Shown here: positions 9,544 through 18,193 of the stretch, one piece after another
Layout: the number at the start of each line of letters is the position of its first letter
Position numbering within the stretch: position 1 is the first letter of the stretch
Source of the DNA: an uncultured Collinsella sp.
GTDB taxonomy: Bacteria; Actinomycetota; Coriobacteriia; Coriobacteriales; Coriobacteriaceae
Assembly (NCBI GenBank): GCA_902496845.1
Contig: CABVCJ010000001.1
Coordinates: forward strand, 13,430-77,429
Direction of reading: 5' to 3'
DNA length: 64,000 nt
Notes under the pieces: generated by a model
Told to the model about the DNA's origin: nothing
Databases searched by the model: none
Seen by the model: the letters and a program-made list of their open reading frames with translations, nothing else
Position numbers and translations under genes: made by a program

Positions 9544-10527
9544 ATGGCCCAATACGCTGCCAACGAAATCGAAAACATGCCCGATAGCCCTGTCGCACGG
9601 GAGGACCTGGGCGCCGGCGGCACCTCCCGCGGCGCCGGCGCGCGTTCCCCGTTCTTCTGGAAGGTCTTGCTGCTATCGGTGGCGGTTATCTGGGGCTATT
9701 CCTTTACCACCATGAAAGATGCGCTCGACACCATTCCGGTGTTCGAACTGCTCTATATTCGTTTTCTTCCGGCTTCGCTGGTTATGTTCGCCATCTTCCA
9801 CAAACGCATCATCGCGCACTTTAATGCCCGCAACCTTATCGTCGGACTTGGTATGGGCGCACTTATGTGGGGCGCGTACGGTTTGCAGACGATTGGCCTG
9901 GCACAGACCACGGCGGGCAAGAGTGCATTTTTGACGGGTACCTATTGCATCCTCGTGCCGTTTGCGAGCTACGTCCTAAGCGGCGAAAAGCTTACCCGTT
10001 ACAACTTGGGCGCCGCGTTGCTGTGCCTGGCGGGCATTGGTCTGGTGGCGCTCGATAGCGTCGAGTTCAATGTCGGCGATGTCATCACACTGGGCGGTGC
10101 GGTCTTCTTTGCCATCCAGATGGCGGTGACGGCCAAATACGGTCGCAAGATGGACATCAACGTCATCACGTTTTGGATGTTTGTGGGCAATGGCGTCTTG
10201 AGCTTGGCAACGTCGCTGCTATTCGAGACCCAAGCGCCCGCGTCCGTGTGGACGCCGAGCTTTATCGGTGTGATGGCGTTTCTATCGGTGGGCTGTACGT
10301 GTGTGGCTCTGCTCATCCAAAACGTCGGCCTGGCGCATGTCCCGGCCTCAACGGGCTCGCTGCTCCTTTCGATGGAGTCGCCTTCGGGTGTGCTGTTCTC
10401 GGTGCTGCTGATGGGGGAGGCGCTCACCTCGCGCCTGCTCGCCGGCTTCGCGCTCATCTTTCTTTCGATTATCTTGAGCGAGACGCATTTCGATTTTTTG
10501 CGTCGAAAGCCGCGTCCGCAATTGTAA
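9544..10527 (+). CDS. EamA/DMT-superfamily transporter
   Basis: 327 residues with about ten predicted membrane helices in two EamA repeats, one starting at FFWKVLLLSVAVIWGYSF and the other after VGDVITLGGAVFFAIQMA. The motif WGAYGLQTIGLAQTTAGKSA is the typical end of the first repeat. DMT proteins export amino acids or other metabolites; the substrate is not readable here. The 40-residue hydrophilic N-terminus is unusual in being Gly/Ala-rich. Monocistronic, with an intrinsic terminator directly after it. Confidence 0.9.
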   Translation: MAQYAANEIENMPDSPVAREDLGAGGTSRGAGARSPFFWKVLLLSVAVIWGYSFTTMKDALDTIPVFELLYIRFLPASLVMFAIFHKRIIAHFNARNLIVGLGMGALMWGAYGLQTIGLAQTTAGKSAFLTGTYCILVPFASYVLSGEKLTRYNLGAALLCLAGIGLVALDSVEFNVGDVITLGGAVFFAIQMAVTAKYGRKMDINVITFWMFVGNGVLSLATSLLFETQAPASVWTPSFIGVMAFLSVGCTCVALLIQNVGLAHVPASTGSLLLSMESPSGVLFSVLLMGEALTSRLLAGFALIFLSIILSETHFDFLRRKPRPQL

Positions 10528-10538
10528 ACAATTTGTTG

Positions 10539-10566
10539 CGCCGCCTCCCGGGGCGGCATTTTTTAT
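10539..10566 (+). terminator. Intrinsic terminator after the EamA transporter
   Basis: GC-rich hairpin CGCCGCC-TCCC-GGGGCGGC immediately followed by ATTTTTTAT. Confidence 0.85.
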
Positions 10567-10642
10567 GCGTCGCCCTTAAAGTAGTACCTTGCACTTTACG
10601 CTATCAAAGTGCTTGCTGCAAAAACGTTACTGGAGGGCATCT

Positions 10643-11938
10643 ATGGCACCAGCACTGTCCGATCTTCAACCGCAATCAGCGCCCAAGGCCACCGCGGCGG
10701 CGCAGACCGCTATCGGTGACGGTCTTGTTGCAGAAGCTCAGGCTTTTGCAGACGAGCTCGCTGCGTGGCGACACGATTTACATCAGATGCCCGAGCTGGG
10801 TAACGACCTCCCGCAGACCTCTGCGTATATCCAAGCGCGCCTGACCGAGATGGACATCCCGTTTGCCACGCTCGTCGATGGTTCCTGTGTTGCGGGCCTT
10901 GTCGGTGCCGGTGCCGCCGCGGCCCAGGGCAATGGCGTCTGCACGGACGAACAGGCCGGAACGGTCATTATGCTGCGTGGCGACATGGATGCCCTGCCCG
11001 TTGCCGAGGAATCCAGCGAGCCCTTTGCATCCACCAACGGCTGCATGCACGCTTGCGGTCACGATATGCACGCGACGGCGCTGCTTGGTGCGGCTCGCCT
11101 GCTCAAGGCCCGCGAGGCCGAGCTCGTCGACGCCAATGCCACCGTCAAACTGCTGTTCCAGCCGGGCGAGGAGACCTTTGAAGGGGCACGCGCTGCCATC
11201 GCCGATGGCCTGCTGCAGAACCCGCGTCCTCAGGCGGCCTTTGCCATGCATGTCAACAGCCAGTCGCCGCTTGGCCTGGTGCTCTACGGCAGTCCGGCGC
11301 TTTCGGGCGTGTACGGTTTCCGCATCACGCTCCAGGGCAAGGGCGGCCATGGCTCGAGCCCCGAGATCTGCATCGACCCCATCGCGGCCGGCGTCCATGT
11401 GCACCTGGCGCTCCAGGAGCTTATCGCCCGCGAGGTGCCGGCGGCCAAGGAAGTCGCACTTACCGTTGGTAAGTTTGCTGGCGGCTTGGCGGCCAACGTC
11501 ATCCCCGACACCTGCGTGCTCGAGGGAACGCTGCGCGGCTTCGATGTTGAGCTCATGGAGCACCTCAAGACCCGCATCGCGGAGGTCGTTAACGGCGTTG
11601 CCACAACATATCGTACGCCGGCGACCATCGAGACGCTTTCGGATGTTCCGCCGCTTGTACTCGACAGCGATATGACTCAGGCGTCGCTTGGCTACGTGGG
11701 CGCAGTGCTGCCCAAGACGGCTTTCTTGCCGCTTTTCCATGCCATGGCGAGTGAGGACTTCGCGCTTATCTCGAGCAAGATCCCAAGTGCGTACTTTACC
11801 GTGGGCGCGGCCGTAACCGACACGGACGAACACTTTGCCCAGCACCATCCCAAGGCACGTTTTAACGATGCCGAGCTGCCGCTCGGTGCTGCGGCTTATA
11901 CCGCCGTCGCTTTGGGCTATATCGCCGACCACCGGTAG
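10643..11938 (+). CDS. M20-family amidohydrolase (hippurate/IAA-amino-acid hydrolase type)
   Basis: 431 residues from the ATG at 10643, preceded by TGGAGGG; a TTG 18 codons earlier is rejected. Metal-binding motifs of the M20D/ILL subfamily are present: MRGDMDALPV, HACGHDMHATALLGAA, FQPGEETFEGA (catalytic Glu), AMHVNSQSPLG and the C-terminal FHAMASEDFALI. The family hydrolyses N-acyl amino acids, aminoacyl conjugates or diaminopimelate derivatives in the cytoplasm with two divalent metals. The exact substrate is unknown. Its stop codon lies inside the left arm of a 23-bp inverted repeat. Confidence 0.92.
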   Translation: MAPALSDLQPQSAPKATAAAQTAIGDGLVAEAQAFADELAAWRHDLHQMPELGNDLPQTSAYIQARLTEMDIPFATLVDGSCVAGLVGAGAAAAQGNGVCTDEQAGTVIMLRGDMDALPVAEESSEPFASTNGCMHACGHDMHATALLGAARLLKAREAELVDANATVKLLFQPGEETFEGARAAIADGLLQNPRPQAAFAMHVNSQSPLGLVLYGSPALSGVYGFRITLQGKGGHGSSPEICIDPIAAGVHVHLALQELIAREVPAAKEVALTVGKFAGGLAANVIPDTCVLEGTLRGFDVELMEHLKTRIAEVVNGVATTYRTPATIETLSDVPPLVLDSDMTQASLGYVGAVLPKTAFLPLFHAMASEDFALISSKIPSAYFTVGAAVTDTDEHFAQHHPKARFNDAELPLGAAAYTAVALGYIADHR

Positions 11939-12021
11939 CACCCAAGATTGCCTTTCAAGCCTGCGGGCATGGCCGTAAGGCCTATGCCCTTGTCTTTCAA
12001 GGCAATCTTGGGCACTACCGG
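11932..12021. repeat. Large hairpin overlapping the M20 stop codon
   Basis: Arms 11932-11954 and 11999-12021 pair over 23 bases with two mismatches. An inner hairpin (GGGCATGGCC / GGCCTATGCCC, 11967-11991) sits in the loop. The left arm includes the last codon and stop of the M20 gene, so the inverted repeat extends into coding sequence. Confidence 0.75.
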
Positions 12022-12060
12022 CGCCCGGCGCAGGCTATTCGTTTGTCTAAAAGGAGCAGT

Positions 12061-12510
12061 ATGCCCCAGCAGCGTAAGTTCTTCCCCGGCTGGCTCGTGG
12101 TGGCCTCCGGCTTCGTGATCATGGCCACGTGTTACACGATTTTTGTCAATTGCATGAGCCTGTTCCAGCCGCTGATCGTCAGCGACCTGGGTATTTCCCT
12201 TGCGCAGTACAACGTCTCCAATGCCATCTCCACCGTGGTGAGTGTCGTGGGTTCGCTCGTTATCGGTCATGTTGCCGATAAGGTGAGTGGCCGCGTATTG
12301 GGCTCGCTTACCGTTATCGCTACCTCGGCGGTGCTTGCCGGCATGAGCTTTGTCGGTGAGCTGTGGCAGGTCTACGTGCTCTTTGCCGTCTCGGGCTCCT
12401 TTGCGAGCACCTGGATCGTGTGCTTGGCGTGCTCCGTGGTCATGCTCGTGTTCCTGCTGGTATCCGAGCCCATCGCCGCCAAGCTGCGCGCGAACGTGGC
12501 GGGGGAGTAG
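12061..12510 (+). pseudogene. MFS transporter with large internal in-frame deletion
   Basis: 149 codons from ATG 12061, with AAAGGAG upstream. The N-terminal 110 residues look like the first helices of a major-facilitator carrier (PGWLVVASGFVIMATCYTIF, then the loop motif GHVADKVSGRVLG between helices 2 and 3). The last 35 residues (VVMLVFLLVSEPIAAKLRAN) look like a terminal helix and C-tail. A normal MFS protein has about 400 residues and 12 helices. The middle seems to have been removed in frame, probably near the SGSFAS/TWIV region (about 12400-12416). The ribosome binding site and frame are intact, so a short membrane protein could still be made, but transport is unlikely. Confidence 0.7.
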
Positions 12511-12545
12511 GCGTCCGTCGCTCTTTTCTGTTCGTCCCGTTCTGT

Positions 12546-12748
12546 CCGTGGCCGCCTTGGAAGCCGAATGGATGCTCGTACCATCATTCGGTTTCCAAGG
12601 CGGCCACGGGCCTACGAAATGATCCCTATTCCTCCGTCCCCAAGGGATCACGTGATCCGAAGGGGACGGAGGAAAAGGGATCACAAACAGCGGCGGCGCG
12701 TCTGGCCGAACGAGCCCCCATACCCTCGTTCGGTCAGGCGCGCCGCCG
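12546..12748. repeat. Array of three different large hairpins
   Basis: Three back-to-back inverted repeats fill the gap between the MFS remnant and hisS. (a) 12546-12570 with 12585-12609, 25-bp arms, one mismatch. (b) 12620-12641 with 12662-12683, 22-bp arms, one mismatch, with a perfect inner palindrome GGATCACGTGATCC. (c) 12691-12714 with 12725-12748, 24-bp arms, two mismatches. None ends in a U-tract. Their sequences are unrelated to one another, apart from (b) resembling 4170-4196. Confidence 0.85.
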
Positions 12749-12814
12749 CGTTGCTGCTTTGTGCCGTATAATGTCCACTACCTATGACGCGATACAAAAG
12801 AAAGGTGTTTGCCC

Positions 12815-14128
12815 ATGCAGGCACAGAAGGCGGAGGGAACCCGCGACCTTATCGGCGCCGAGATGCGCGCCTGGCAAAAGATGCAGCAGATTGCGGCCGG
12901 CGTGTTCGAGCCGTTTGGTTTTAAACCCATCGAGACGCCCGCGATCGAGCAGGTTGACGTGTTTGTCCACGGTATCGGCCAGTCGACCGACGTCGTGCGC
13001 AAGGAAATGTTCCGCGTGTTCAGCGGTGCCAACCTGGAGCGCGTCTTTACCGAGGGCACCGACACCAAACTCAAGCCCAAGCAGCGCCTGGCACTTCGCC
13101 CCGAGGGCACGGCCGGCGTGGTGCGCGCCGTCGTCGAGAACAATCTGGTGCCCCAGGGCTCCACGCCGTTTAAGGCTTACTACGCCGAGGCCATGTTCCG
13201 CGGCGAGCGTCCCCAGAAGGGCCGCCTGCGCCAGTTCCACCAGGTGGGCATCGAGTGGCTCGGCGCTCCCGATCCGGCGGCAGACGCCGAGTGCATCATC
13301 ATGCTCATGGAGTTCTACAAGCGCCTGGGCTTCGATCTTTCCAAGCTTCGTCTGCTCATCAACTCGATGGGTGACGCCCGGTGCCGTCCGGCTTATCGCG
13401 AGCAGGTTAAGCAGTTCATCCTCGATCACGCCGACGAGATGTGCGATGAGTGCCGCGAGCGTGCCGAGCTCAACCCGCTGCGTGCCTTCGACTGCAAGAA
13501 CGACCACTGCCGCGAGATCATGGCCGAGGCTCCGCTGATGGGTGACAACCTGTGCGATGAGTGCCGCGAGCACTACGAGCAGGTCAAGCGCTATCTGGAT
13601 GCCGCCGGTATCGAGTATGTCGAGGATCCCACCTTGGTGCGCGGCCTGGACTACTACACCCGTACTGTCTTTGAGGTCGAGGCCCCTGGCGCCGGCGTCG
13701 GCTCCATCGGCGGCGGCGGCCGCTACGATGGCCTGGTCGAGCTCGAGGGTGGCAAGCCCACGGCGGGCGTCGGCTTTGCTGTCGGTTTTGAGCGCGCCCT
13801 GCTGGCCCTGCAGGCCTTTGGCAGCGATTTGGGTGCCGATGAGGCCCCGTGCGTCTATGTCGCCAACGCCGGCAAGGAGCTGCGTCAGAACGTCTTTGCC
13901 ATTACGCAGGAGCTTCGCGCCGCAGGTATCGTGACCGAGGCCGACTATCAGGGTCGTTCGCTCAAGGCCCAGTTTAAGCAAGCCGATAAGGTAGGCGCCA
14001 AGCTCATCTTGGTCCTGGGTGGCGACGAGCTTGCCGCCGGCAAGGTCAAAGTGCGCGACATGCAGAGCCATGACGAGGTGCTCGCCGATCTGGACAACGT
14101 CGTCGAGGCGGTTCGCGAGCGCCTGTAG
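12815..14128 (+). CDS. hisS: Histidine--tRNA ligase
   Basis: 437 residues from ATG 12815, with AAAGG 9 nt upstream. It has the class II aminoacyl-tRNA synthetase motifs: motif 2 (FRGERPQKGRLRQFHQVGIE), the histidine-binding signature LVRGLDYYTRTVFE, and motif 3 with GGGGRYDGLVE and GVGFAVGFERALLAL. A C-terminal anticodon-binding domain covers about residues 345-437. The insertion domain carries paired cysteines (CDEC at two places, and CKNDHC), reminiscent of a metal-binding knuckle. No T-box leader was recognised upstream; the space holds the hairpin array instead. Confidence 0.97.
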   Translation: MQAQKAEGTRDLIGAEMRAWQKMQQIAAGVFEPFGFKPIETPAIEQVDVFVHGIGQSTDVVRKEMFRVFSGANLERVFTEGTDTKLKPKQRLALRPEGTAGVVRAVVENNLVPQGSTPFKAYYAEAMFRGERPQKGRLRQFHQVGIEWLGAPDPAADAECIIMLMEFYKRLGFDLSKLRLLINSMGDARCRPAYREQVKQFILDHADEMCDECRERAELNPLRAFDCKNDHCREIMAEAPLMGDNLCDECREHYEQVKRYLDAAGIEYVEDPTLVRGLDYYTRTVFEVEAPGAGVGSIGGGGRYDGLVELEGGKPTAGVGFAVGFERALLALQAFGSDLGADEAPCVYVANAGKELRQNVFAITQELRAAGIVTEADYQGRSLKAQFKQADKVGAKLILVLGGDELAAGKVKVRDMQSHDEVLADLDNVVEAVRERL

Positions 14129-14185
14129 CGCATCTTTTTGAGCTTCGGGCCTGCTAACGTGCCCTGCTCATGGAGAGCGATTGTT

Positions 14186-14224
14186 ACGGGGGTGTTTCGC
14201 TTTTATGCGGAATGCCCCCGTTTA
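14186..14224 (+). terminator. Probable terminator after hisS
   Basis: Hairpin with ACGGGGG and CCCCCGT arms (loop region TGTTTCGC...GCGGAATG also pairs), followed by TTTA. It lies 58 bp after the hisS stop. Confidence 0.6.
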
Positions 14225-14281
14225 CGTATGCCGCCCACCGAGAAATACGACCATTTAGGGCAAAAACCTTTGCAATGCAGA

Positions 14282-14341
14282 AAATACTTTTGTGTGGTAA
14301 AGCGCAATCAGTGTCGAAAGTATTTCTCAAGCGCCTATAAT
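14282..14341 (+). promoter_or_regulatory. ppc promoter with flanking inverted repeat
   Basis: TATAAT at 14336-14341 is a perfect -10. A perfect 9-bp inverted repeat, AAATACTTT (14282-14290) and AAAGTATTT (14317-14325), overlaps the expected -35 position and could be an operator. The -35 hexamer itself is poor, which fits an activated or regulated promoter. Confidence 0.55.
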
Positions 14342-14385
14342 GAATACCGCATGTTACGTGCATAGAAGGAGGAATGGGAGGAAAC

Positions 14386-17199
14386 GTGGCTGAGAACCTA
14401 AGCAACCAGTCTGTACCCGAAGCCGCGGCGCGTGTCGCTGCCGTGGTCAACCGCCTCGTTAACCGAATCGGCTCGAATGCCGAGTCCAGGGAGCGTCTCG
14501 CCGAGATCGAGATCCCCGAGGAGCTGCGCGACAATCTGGCGCTGTTCTTGCGCCTGGAGCGCCGTGTGCTTAGCGAGTATGATCCCGAGATCGCGGACCT
14601 GTTCGACAAGATTTTGACAGCCGAGATTGTGGTCAATGCCGGCAACCCCGGTACCTGCGCTGCCGACGAAGCCGTCGACGAGCAGGGCGTGCCCACCGCC
14701 GACGAGCCCACTGCCGTGGCATTTCGTGAGGTCGTCGATTTGATCGACAGCCTGCCGCTCGATAAGCAGCAGGTCATCGTTCGCGCCTTTACGAGCTTTT
14801 TCCATCTGGCAAACCTGTCGGAGGAGAACTACCGTGTGGCGCAGCTGCGCGAGCGCGAGGCCGGTGCGTCGACCGATACCGAGGTCGATCCTGCCAACGA
14901 GCTTACCGTTGCCTATCACCAGCTGGTGAATGAGCTGGGTGTCGAGGGTGCCAACGAGCTGCTCGACAAGCTCGAGTTCCACCCTGTCTTTACCGCACAT
15001 CCCACCGAGGCCCGTCGTAAGGCCGTCGAGGGCAAGATCCGCCGTATCTCCAACCTGCTGGAGGAGCGTCCGCGTCTGGGCGGCTCCGACCTGGTGGAGA
15101 ACGAGCGCCATATGCTGCAGGAGATCGACGCCCTGGTGCGTACGAGTCCCATCGCGCTCAAGAAGCCCACGCCGGTCGAGGAAGCCGATACCATCATCGA
15201 CATCTTCGATAACACGCTGTTCGACGTTATCCCCGTTATCTATCGTCGTTTTGACGATTGGGTGCTGGGCGACAAGGCCGGTACTGTGCCGCCGCTGTGC
15301 CCGGCGTTCTTCCATCCCGGCAGCTGGATCGGTTCCGACCGCGACGGTAACCCCAACGTCACCGCCAAGGTGAGCCGTGAGGTCGCCGCCAAGTACTTTA
15401 CGCACATGGTGCTCAAGCTCGAGGACAAGTGCCGCCACATCGGCCGCAACCTCACGCTCGAGGCCACCTACAGCAAGCCGTCGGCCGAGCTCATTAACCT
15501 GTGGAACCATCAGGTCGAGATGAGCCCTCGGTACACGGCCCGCGCCGAGCTGATCTCCGAGCACGAGCCGCATCGCGCCGTCATGCTCGTCATGGCCGAC
15601 CGTCTGAACGCCACCGTGCGCCGCATCACCGACACCATGTACCACAGCGCCGACGAGTTCCTGGATGACCTGCGCGTCGTCCAGCGTTCGCTGGCCGCCT
15701 GCGGTGCCGTCCGTGCCGCCTACGGCCCGGTCCAGACCATCATCTGGCAAGTCGAGTCCTTCGGCTTCCATATGGTCGAGATGGAGTTCCGTCAGCACTC
15801 CGTGGTGCATGCCCGCGCCCTCAAGGATATCCACGAGAACGGTATCCATGGCGACCTGCAGCCCATGACGCGCGAAGTCATCGATACCTTCCGTGCTATC
15901 GGCTCCATCCAAAAGCGCTACGGCAAGAAGATGGCGCACCGCTACATCATCTCGTTTACCAAGAGCGCCCAGCATGTGGCCGACGTCTTTGAGCTTGCCC
16001 ATCTGTCCTTTGCGCACGAGGAGGATGTCCCCGAGCTCGACGTGATTCCGCTGTTCGAGCAGCTCGAGGACCTCGAGGGCTGCGTCGACGTGCTCGACCA
16101 GATGCTTACGCTCCCCGTGGTGCAGAAGCGCCTTGCCCAGACCAACCGCCGCATGGAGGTCATGCTGGGCTATTCCGACTCCTCCAAGGATGCCGGTCCT
16201 ACCACGGCCATGCTCGCGCTGCACTCCGCGCAGGAGCGCATTGCCAAGTGGGCCGAGAAGAACGATATCGACTTGGTGCTCATGCACGGTCGCGGCGGTG
16301 CCGTGGGCCGTGGCGGCGGCCCGGCCAACAAGGCCGTGCTGGCTCAGCCCAAGGGTTCGGTCAACTGCTTCTTTAAGCTCACCGAGCAGGGCGAGGTCAT
16401 CTTTGCCCGTTACGGCAACCGCACGCTGGCTCAGCGCCATGTTGAGTCCGTTGCCGCCGCAACGCTTTTGCAGTCGGCCCCGAGTGTCGAGAAGACCAAC
16501 ACCGAGACCACGCAGAAGTTCTGGGATATGGCCGAGAAGCTCAACGCCGCAAGCCACGAGCGCTATCTGGACCTGCTGAACACCGAGGACTTTACACCGT
16601 GGTTCTCGACCGTGACGCCGCTGACCGAGGTCGGTCTGCTGCCGATCGGCTCGCGTCCCGCCAAGCGCGGCTTGGGTGCAAAGTCGCTCGACGACCTGCG
16701 TACCATTCCGTGGATCTTCAGCTGGAGCCAGGCGCGCATCAATCTGGCTGCTTGGTACGGCCTGGGTACCGCCTGCGAGCAGTTTGGCGATCTGGACCAG
16801 CTTAAGGCTGCCTACCAGGAGTGGCCGTTCTTCCGCACCTTTATCGACAACATCGAGATGTCGATCGCCAAGACCGACCAGCGCATCGCCAAGATGTATC
16901 TGCACCTGGGCGATCGCCAGGATCTGTCCGAGAAGGTCTTCACCGAGATGCAGCTCACGCGTAAGTGGGTCCTTGCCATCGTCGGTGACGAATGGCCGCT
17001 GCAGCGCCGCCGCGTGCTCGGCTGCGCCGTTCGCGTGCGTAACCCCTACGTCGACGCTCTGTCCATCGCCCAGGTCCGCGCCCTTCGCGAGGTGCGCATG
17101 AATCAGGACGAGATGGCCGAGGAGAAGAAGGCCGAGTACATGAGCCTGATTCTTTCGACTGTGACCGGCGTCTCGGCAGGATTGCAGAACACGGGGTAA
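14386..17199 (+). CDS. ppc: Phosphoenolpyruvate carboxylase
   Basis: 937 residues from the GTG at 14386, which has GGAGG 4 nt and AAGGAGG 13 nt upstream. The ATG at 14374 would leave only 1 nt after AAGGAGG. Catalytic landmarks: FTAHPTEARRKAV (catalytic His), HPGSWIGSDRDGNPNVT, VMLGYSDSSKDAG, the glycine-rich LMHGRGGAVGRGGGPANKA, and the C-terminal QNTG that ends nearly all PEPCs. It carboxylates PEP to oxaloacetate for anaplerosis, important in an anaerobe making succinate or amino acids. Single gene with its own promoter, followed by a repeat-rich gap. Confidence 0.96.
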   Translation: MAENLSNQSVPEAAARVAAVVNRLVNRIGSNAESRERLAEIEIPEELRDNLALFLRLERRVLSEYDPEIADLFDKILTAEIVVNAGNPGTCAADEAVDEQGVPTADEPTAVAFREVVDLIDSLPLDKQQVIVRAFTSFFHLANLSEENYRVAQLREREAGASTDTEVDPANELTVAYHQLVNELGVEGANELLDKLEFHPVFTAHPTEARRKAVEGKIRRISNLLEERPRLGGSDLVENERHMLQEIDALVRTSPIALKKPTPVEEADTIIDIFDNTLFDVIPVIYRRFDDWVLGDKAGTVPPLCPAFFHPGSWIGSDRDGNPNVTAKVSREVAAKYFTHMVLKLEDKCRHIGRNLTLEATYSKPSAELINLWNHQVEMSPRYTARAELISEHEPHRAVMLVMADRLNATVRRITDTMYHSADEFLDDLRVVQRSLAACGAVRAAYGPVQTIIWQVESFGFHMVEMEFRQHSVVHARALKDIHENGIHGDLQPMTREVIDTFRAIGSIQKRYGKKMAHRYIISFTKSAQHVADVFELAHLSFAHEEDVPELDVIPLFEQLEDLEGCVDVLDQMLTLPVVQKRLAQTNRRMEVMLGYSDSSKDAGPTTAMLALHSAQERIAKWAEKNDIDLVLMHGRGGAVGRGGGPANKAVLAQPKGSVNCFFKLTEQGEVIFARYGNRTLAQRHVESVAAATLLQSAPSVEKTNTETTQKFWDMAEKLNAASHERYLDLLNTEDFTPWFSTVTPLTEVGLLPIGSRPAKRGLGAKSLDDLRTIPWIFSWSQARINLAAWYGLGTACEQFGDLDQLKAAYQEWPFFRTFIDNIEMSIAKTDQRIAKMYLHLGDRQDLSEKVFTEMQLTRKWVLAIVGDEWPLQRRRVLGCAVRVRNPYVDALSIAQVRALREVRMNQDEMAEEKKAEYMSLILSTVTGVSAGLQNTG

Positions 17200-17223
17200 T
17201 CGATAGCCCTGTAGTCGTTGTCC

Positions 17224-17350
17224 GGGGCGGCCGTTTGTTTTCTTTCCGGCGCGTCCTCGGACATGCAAGAAGCCCTCGCTGCGCACTTCGTGCGGCGAGG
17301 GCTTCTTGCGTCCTGCGGAATGCGCCGGAAAGAAAACAAACGGCGGCCCC
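17224..17350. repeat. Composite hairpin element, copy 1
   Basis: Outer arms 17224-17252 and 17322-17350 pair over 29 bases with one mismatch. Inside is a conserved motif, GCGTCCTCGGACATGCAA on the left and TTGCGTCCTGCGGAATGCGC on the right, enclosing a second stem (GAAGCCCTCGC / GCGAGGGCTTC). The same layout recurs at 20274-20398 with different outer and inner stems. Confidence 0.85.
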
Positions 17351-17700
17351 TACGATGTCCGGTCTTCGGTGGATTACTTGCTGGGGAAATAAAGGCGCGC
17401 TTCGCGCGTTTGGAAAGGGCTTCGTGCTGCGGAGTGCATTCAGAGGGAAACCCGTCGGGTCCCTTCGTCCTCGATCTTCAGGGATTAAAGCTGAAGGGAA
17501 TAAGGCACGCTTCGCGCATAGCGTGGAGTGCGGCGAGGGCTTCTTGCGTCCTGTGGAGTGTGCCTAAAAGTAGACTAATGGCGGGCCCTGCGATGTCCGG
17601 TCTTCGGCGGATCAGCCGCTGGGTGAGGGTGGTGCTTGGGGCGACGTGCAAAAAACGGAGTTTTCAGCAGCCAAAGATTGGTGCATAAGGCTATGGGTGA
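17351..17700. repeat. Degenerate partial copy of the composite hairpin element; no gene seen
   Basis: The stretch about 17530-17625 repeats, in direct orientation and with mismatches, the right half of copy 1 and its flank (GCGGCGAGGGCTTCTTGCGT, then GATGTCCGGTCTTCGG). It has no complementary left half. The open frames here have no recognisable product. Together with 17224-17350 this forms a roughly 480-bp repeat-rich tract after ppc. Confidence 0.6.
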
Positions 17701-17852
17701 CGTTCGCGGCTCCTGTTGATGCTTTTGCATGACGATTGGGCTTTGTCGATGTTCATATATGGCTGGTTTCTCGCCGCATGCCATCCAGATGGGACGAGCC
17801 ATGAGGACTATCTACCTTTTGAAATACTTTTGGCACCAAAATCTTATCCCGC

Positions 17853-17879
17853 GATGCTGAATACTCGCAAAAATGCACG
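17853..17879. repeat. Solitary copy of a MITE-like terminal repeat
   Basis: GATGCTGAATACTCGCAAAAATGCACG matches, with few mismatches, the terminal inverted repeat of the element at 37788-37986. No partner arm was found nearby. Confidence 0.6.
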
Positions 17880-17919
17880 CTCCGGAAGGCACTACCCTGT
17901 TACGGCTAGAAATCCATGC

Positions 17920-18073
17920 GCCATTTTATGCAATTAATTAACGCATTTATGCAAAATGGCTTACGTGCGTACGTCTCGGGCTAGATGTTTGCCTCGGCGC
18001 TGCGTAAATCATCCTGTCTATAGTGTCTTTGACAGGCGGTCGCGGTCCCGTTTGGGGTCGCGGCCGTTTTGTT
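17920..18073 (+). promoter_or_regulatory. larA upstream region: imperfect palindrome and leader terminator
   Basis: GCCATTTT (17920-17927) and AAAATGGC (17952-17959) bracket an AT-rich segment containing TTATGCAA-type repeats, a possible activator or repressor site. Downstream, arms 18038-18049 and 18054-18065 (GGTCGCGGTCCC / GGGGTCGCGGCC, with G-U pairs) followed by GTTTTGTT look like an intrinsic terminator about 120 bp before larA. Attenuation is possible but unproven. Confidence 0.45.
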
Positions 18074-18193
18074 GTGGGTCAAATATGAACGTTGTGTTAA
18101 TGAGTCGGTGGACGGTGGTGTTTTTCGGTGAGCGGCGTATCCTTCCAACGGTTTATCTAGTGTGTCAGTTGAAAAGGAAGAGGGCGCTCGTCA

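Noticed and set aside
12511..12814. Possible T-box leader before hisS
   Set aside because: No specifier loop or T-box consensus seen; the space is fully explained by three inverted repeats. The same check before aspS (23520-23767) found nothing.
14398..17286. Minus-strand open frame of 962 codons opposite ppc
   Set aside because: Shadow frame produced by high GC and codon bias. The product has no recognisable domain and is rich in L, G, H and V, while the plus strand encodes a complete PEP carboxylase.
17716..17937. 73-codon open frame in the ppc-larA gap
   Set aside because: It includes a dispersed repeat (17853-17879), has no recognisable domain, and its composition is unlike the neighbouring genes.
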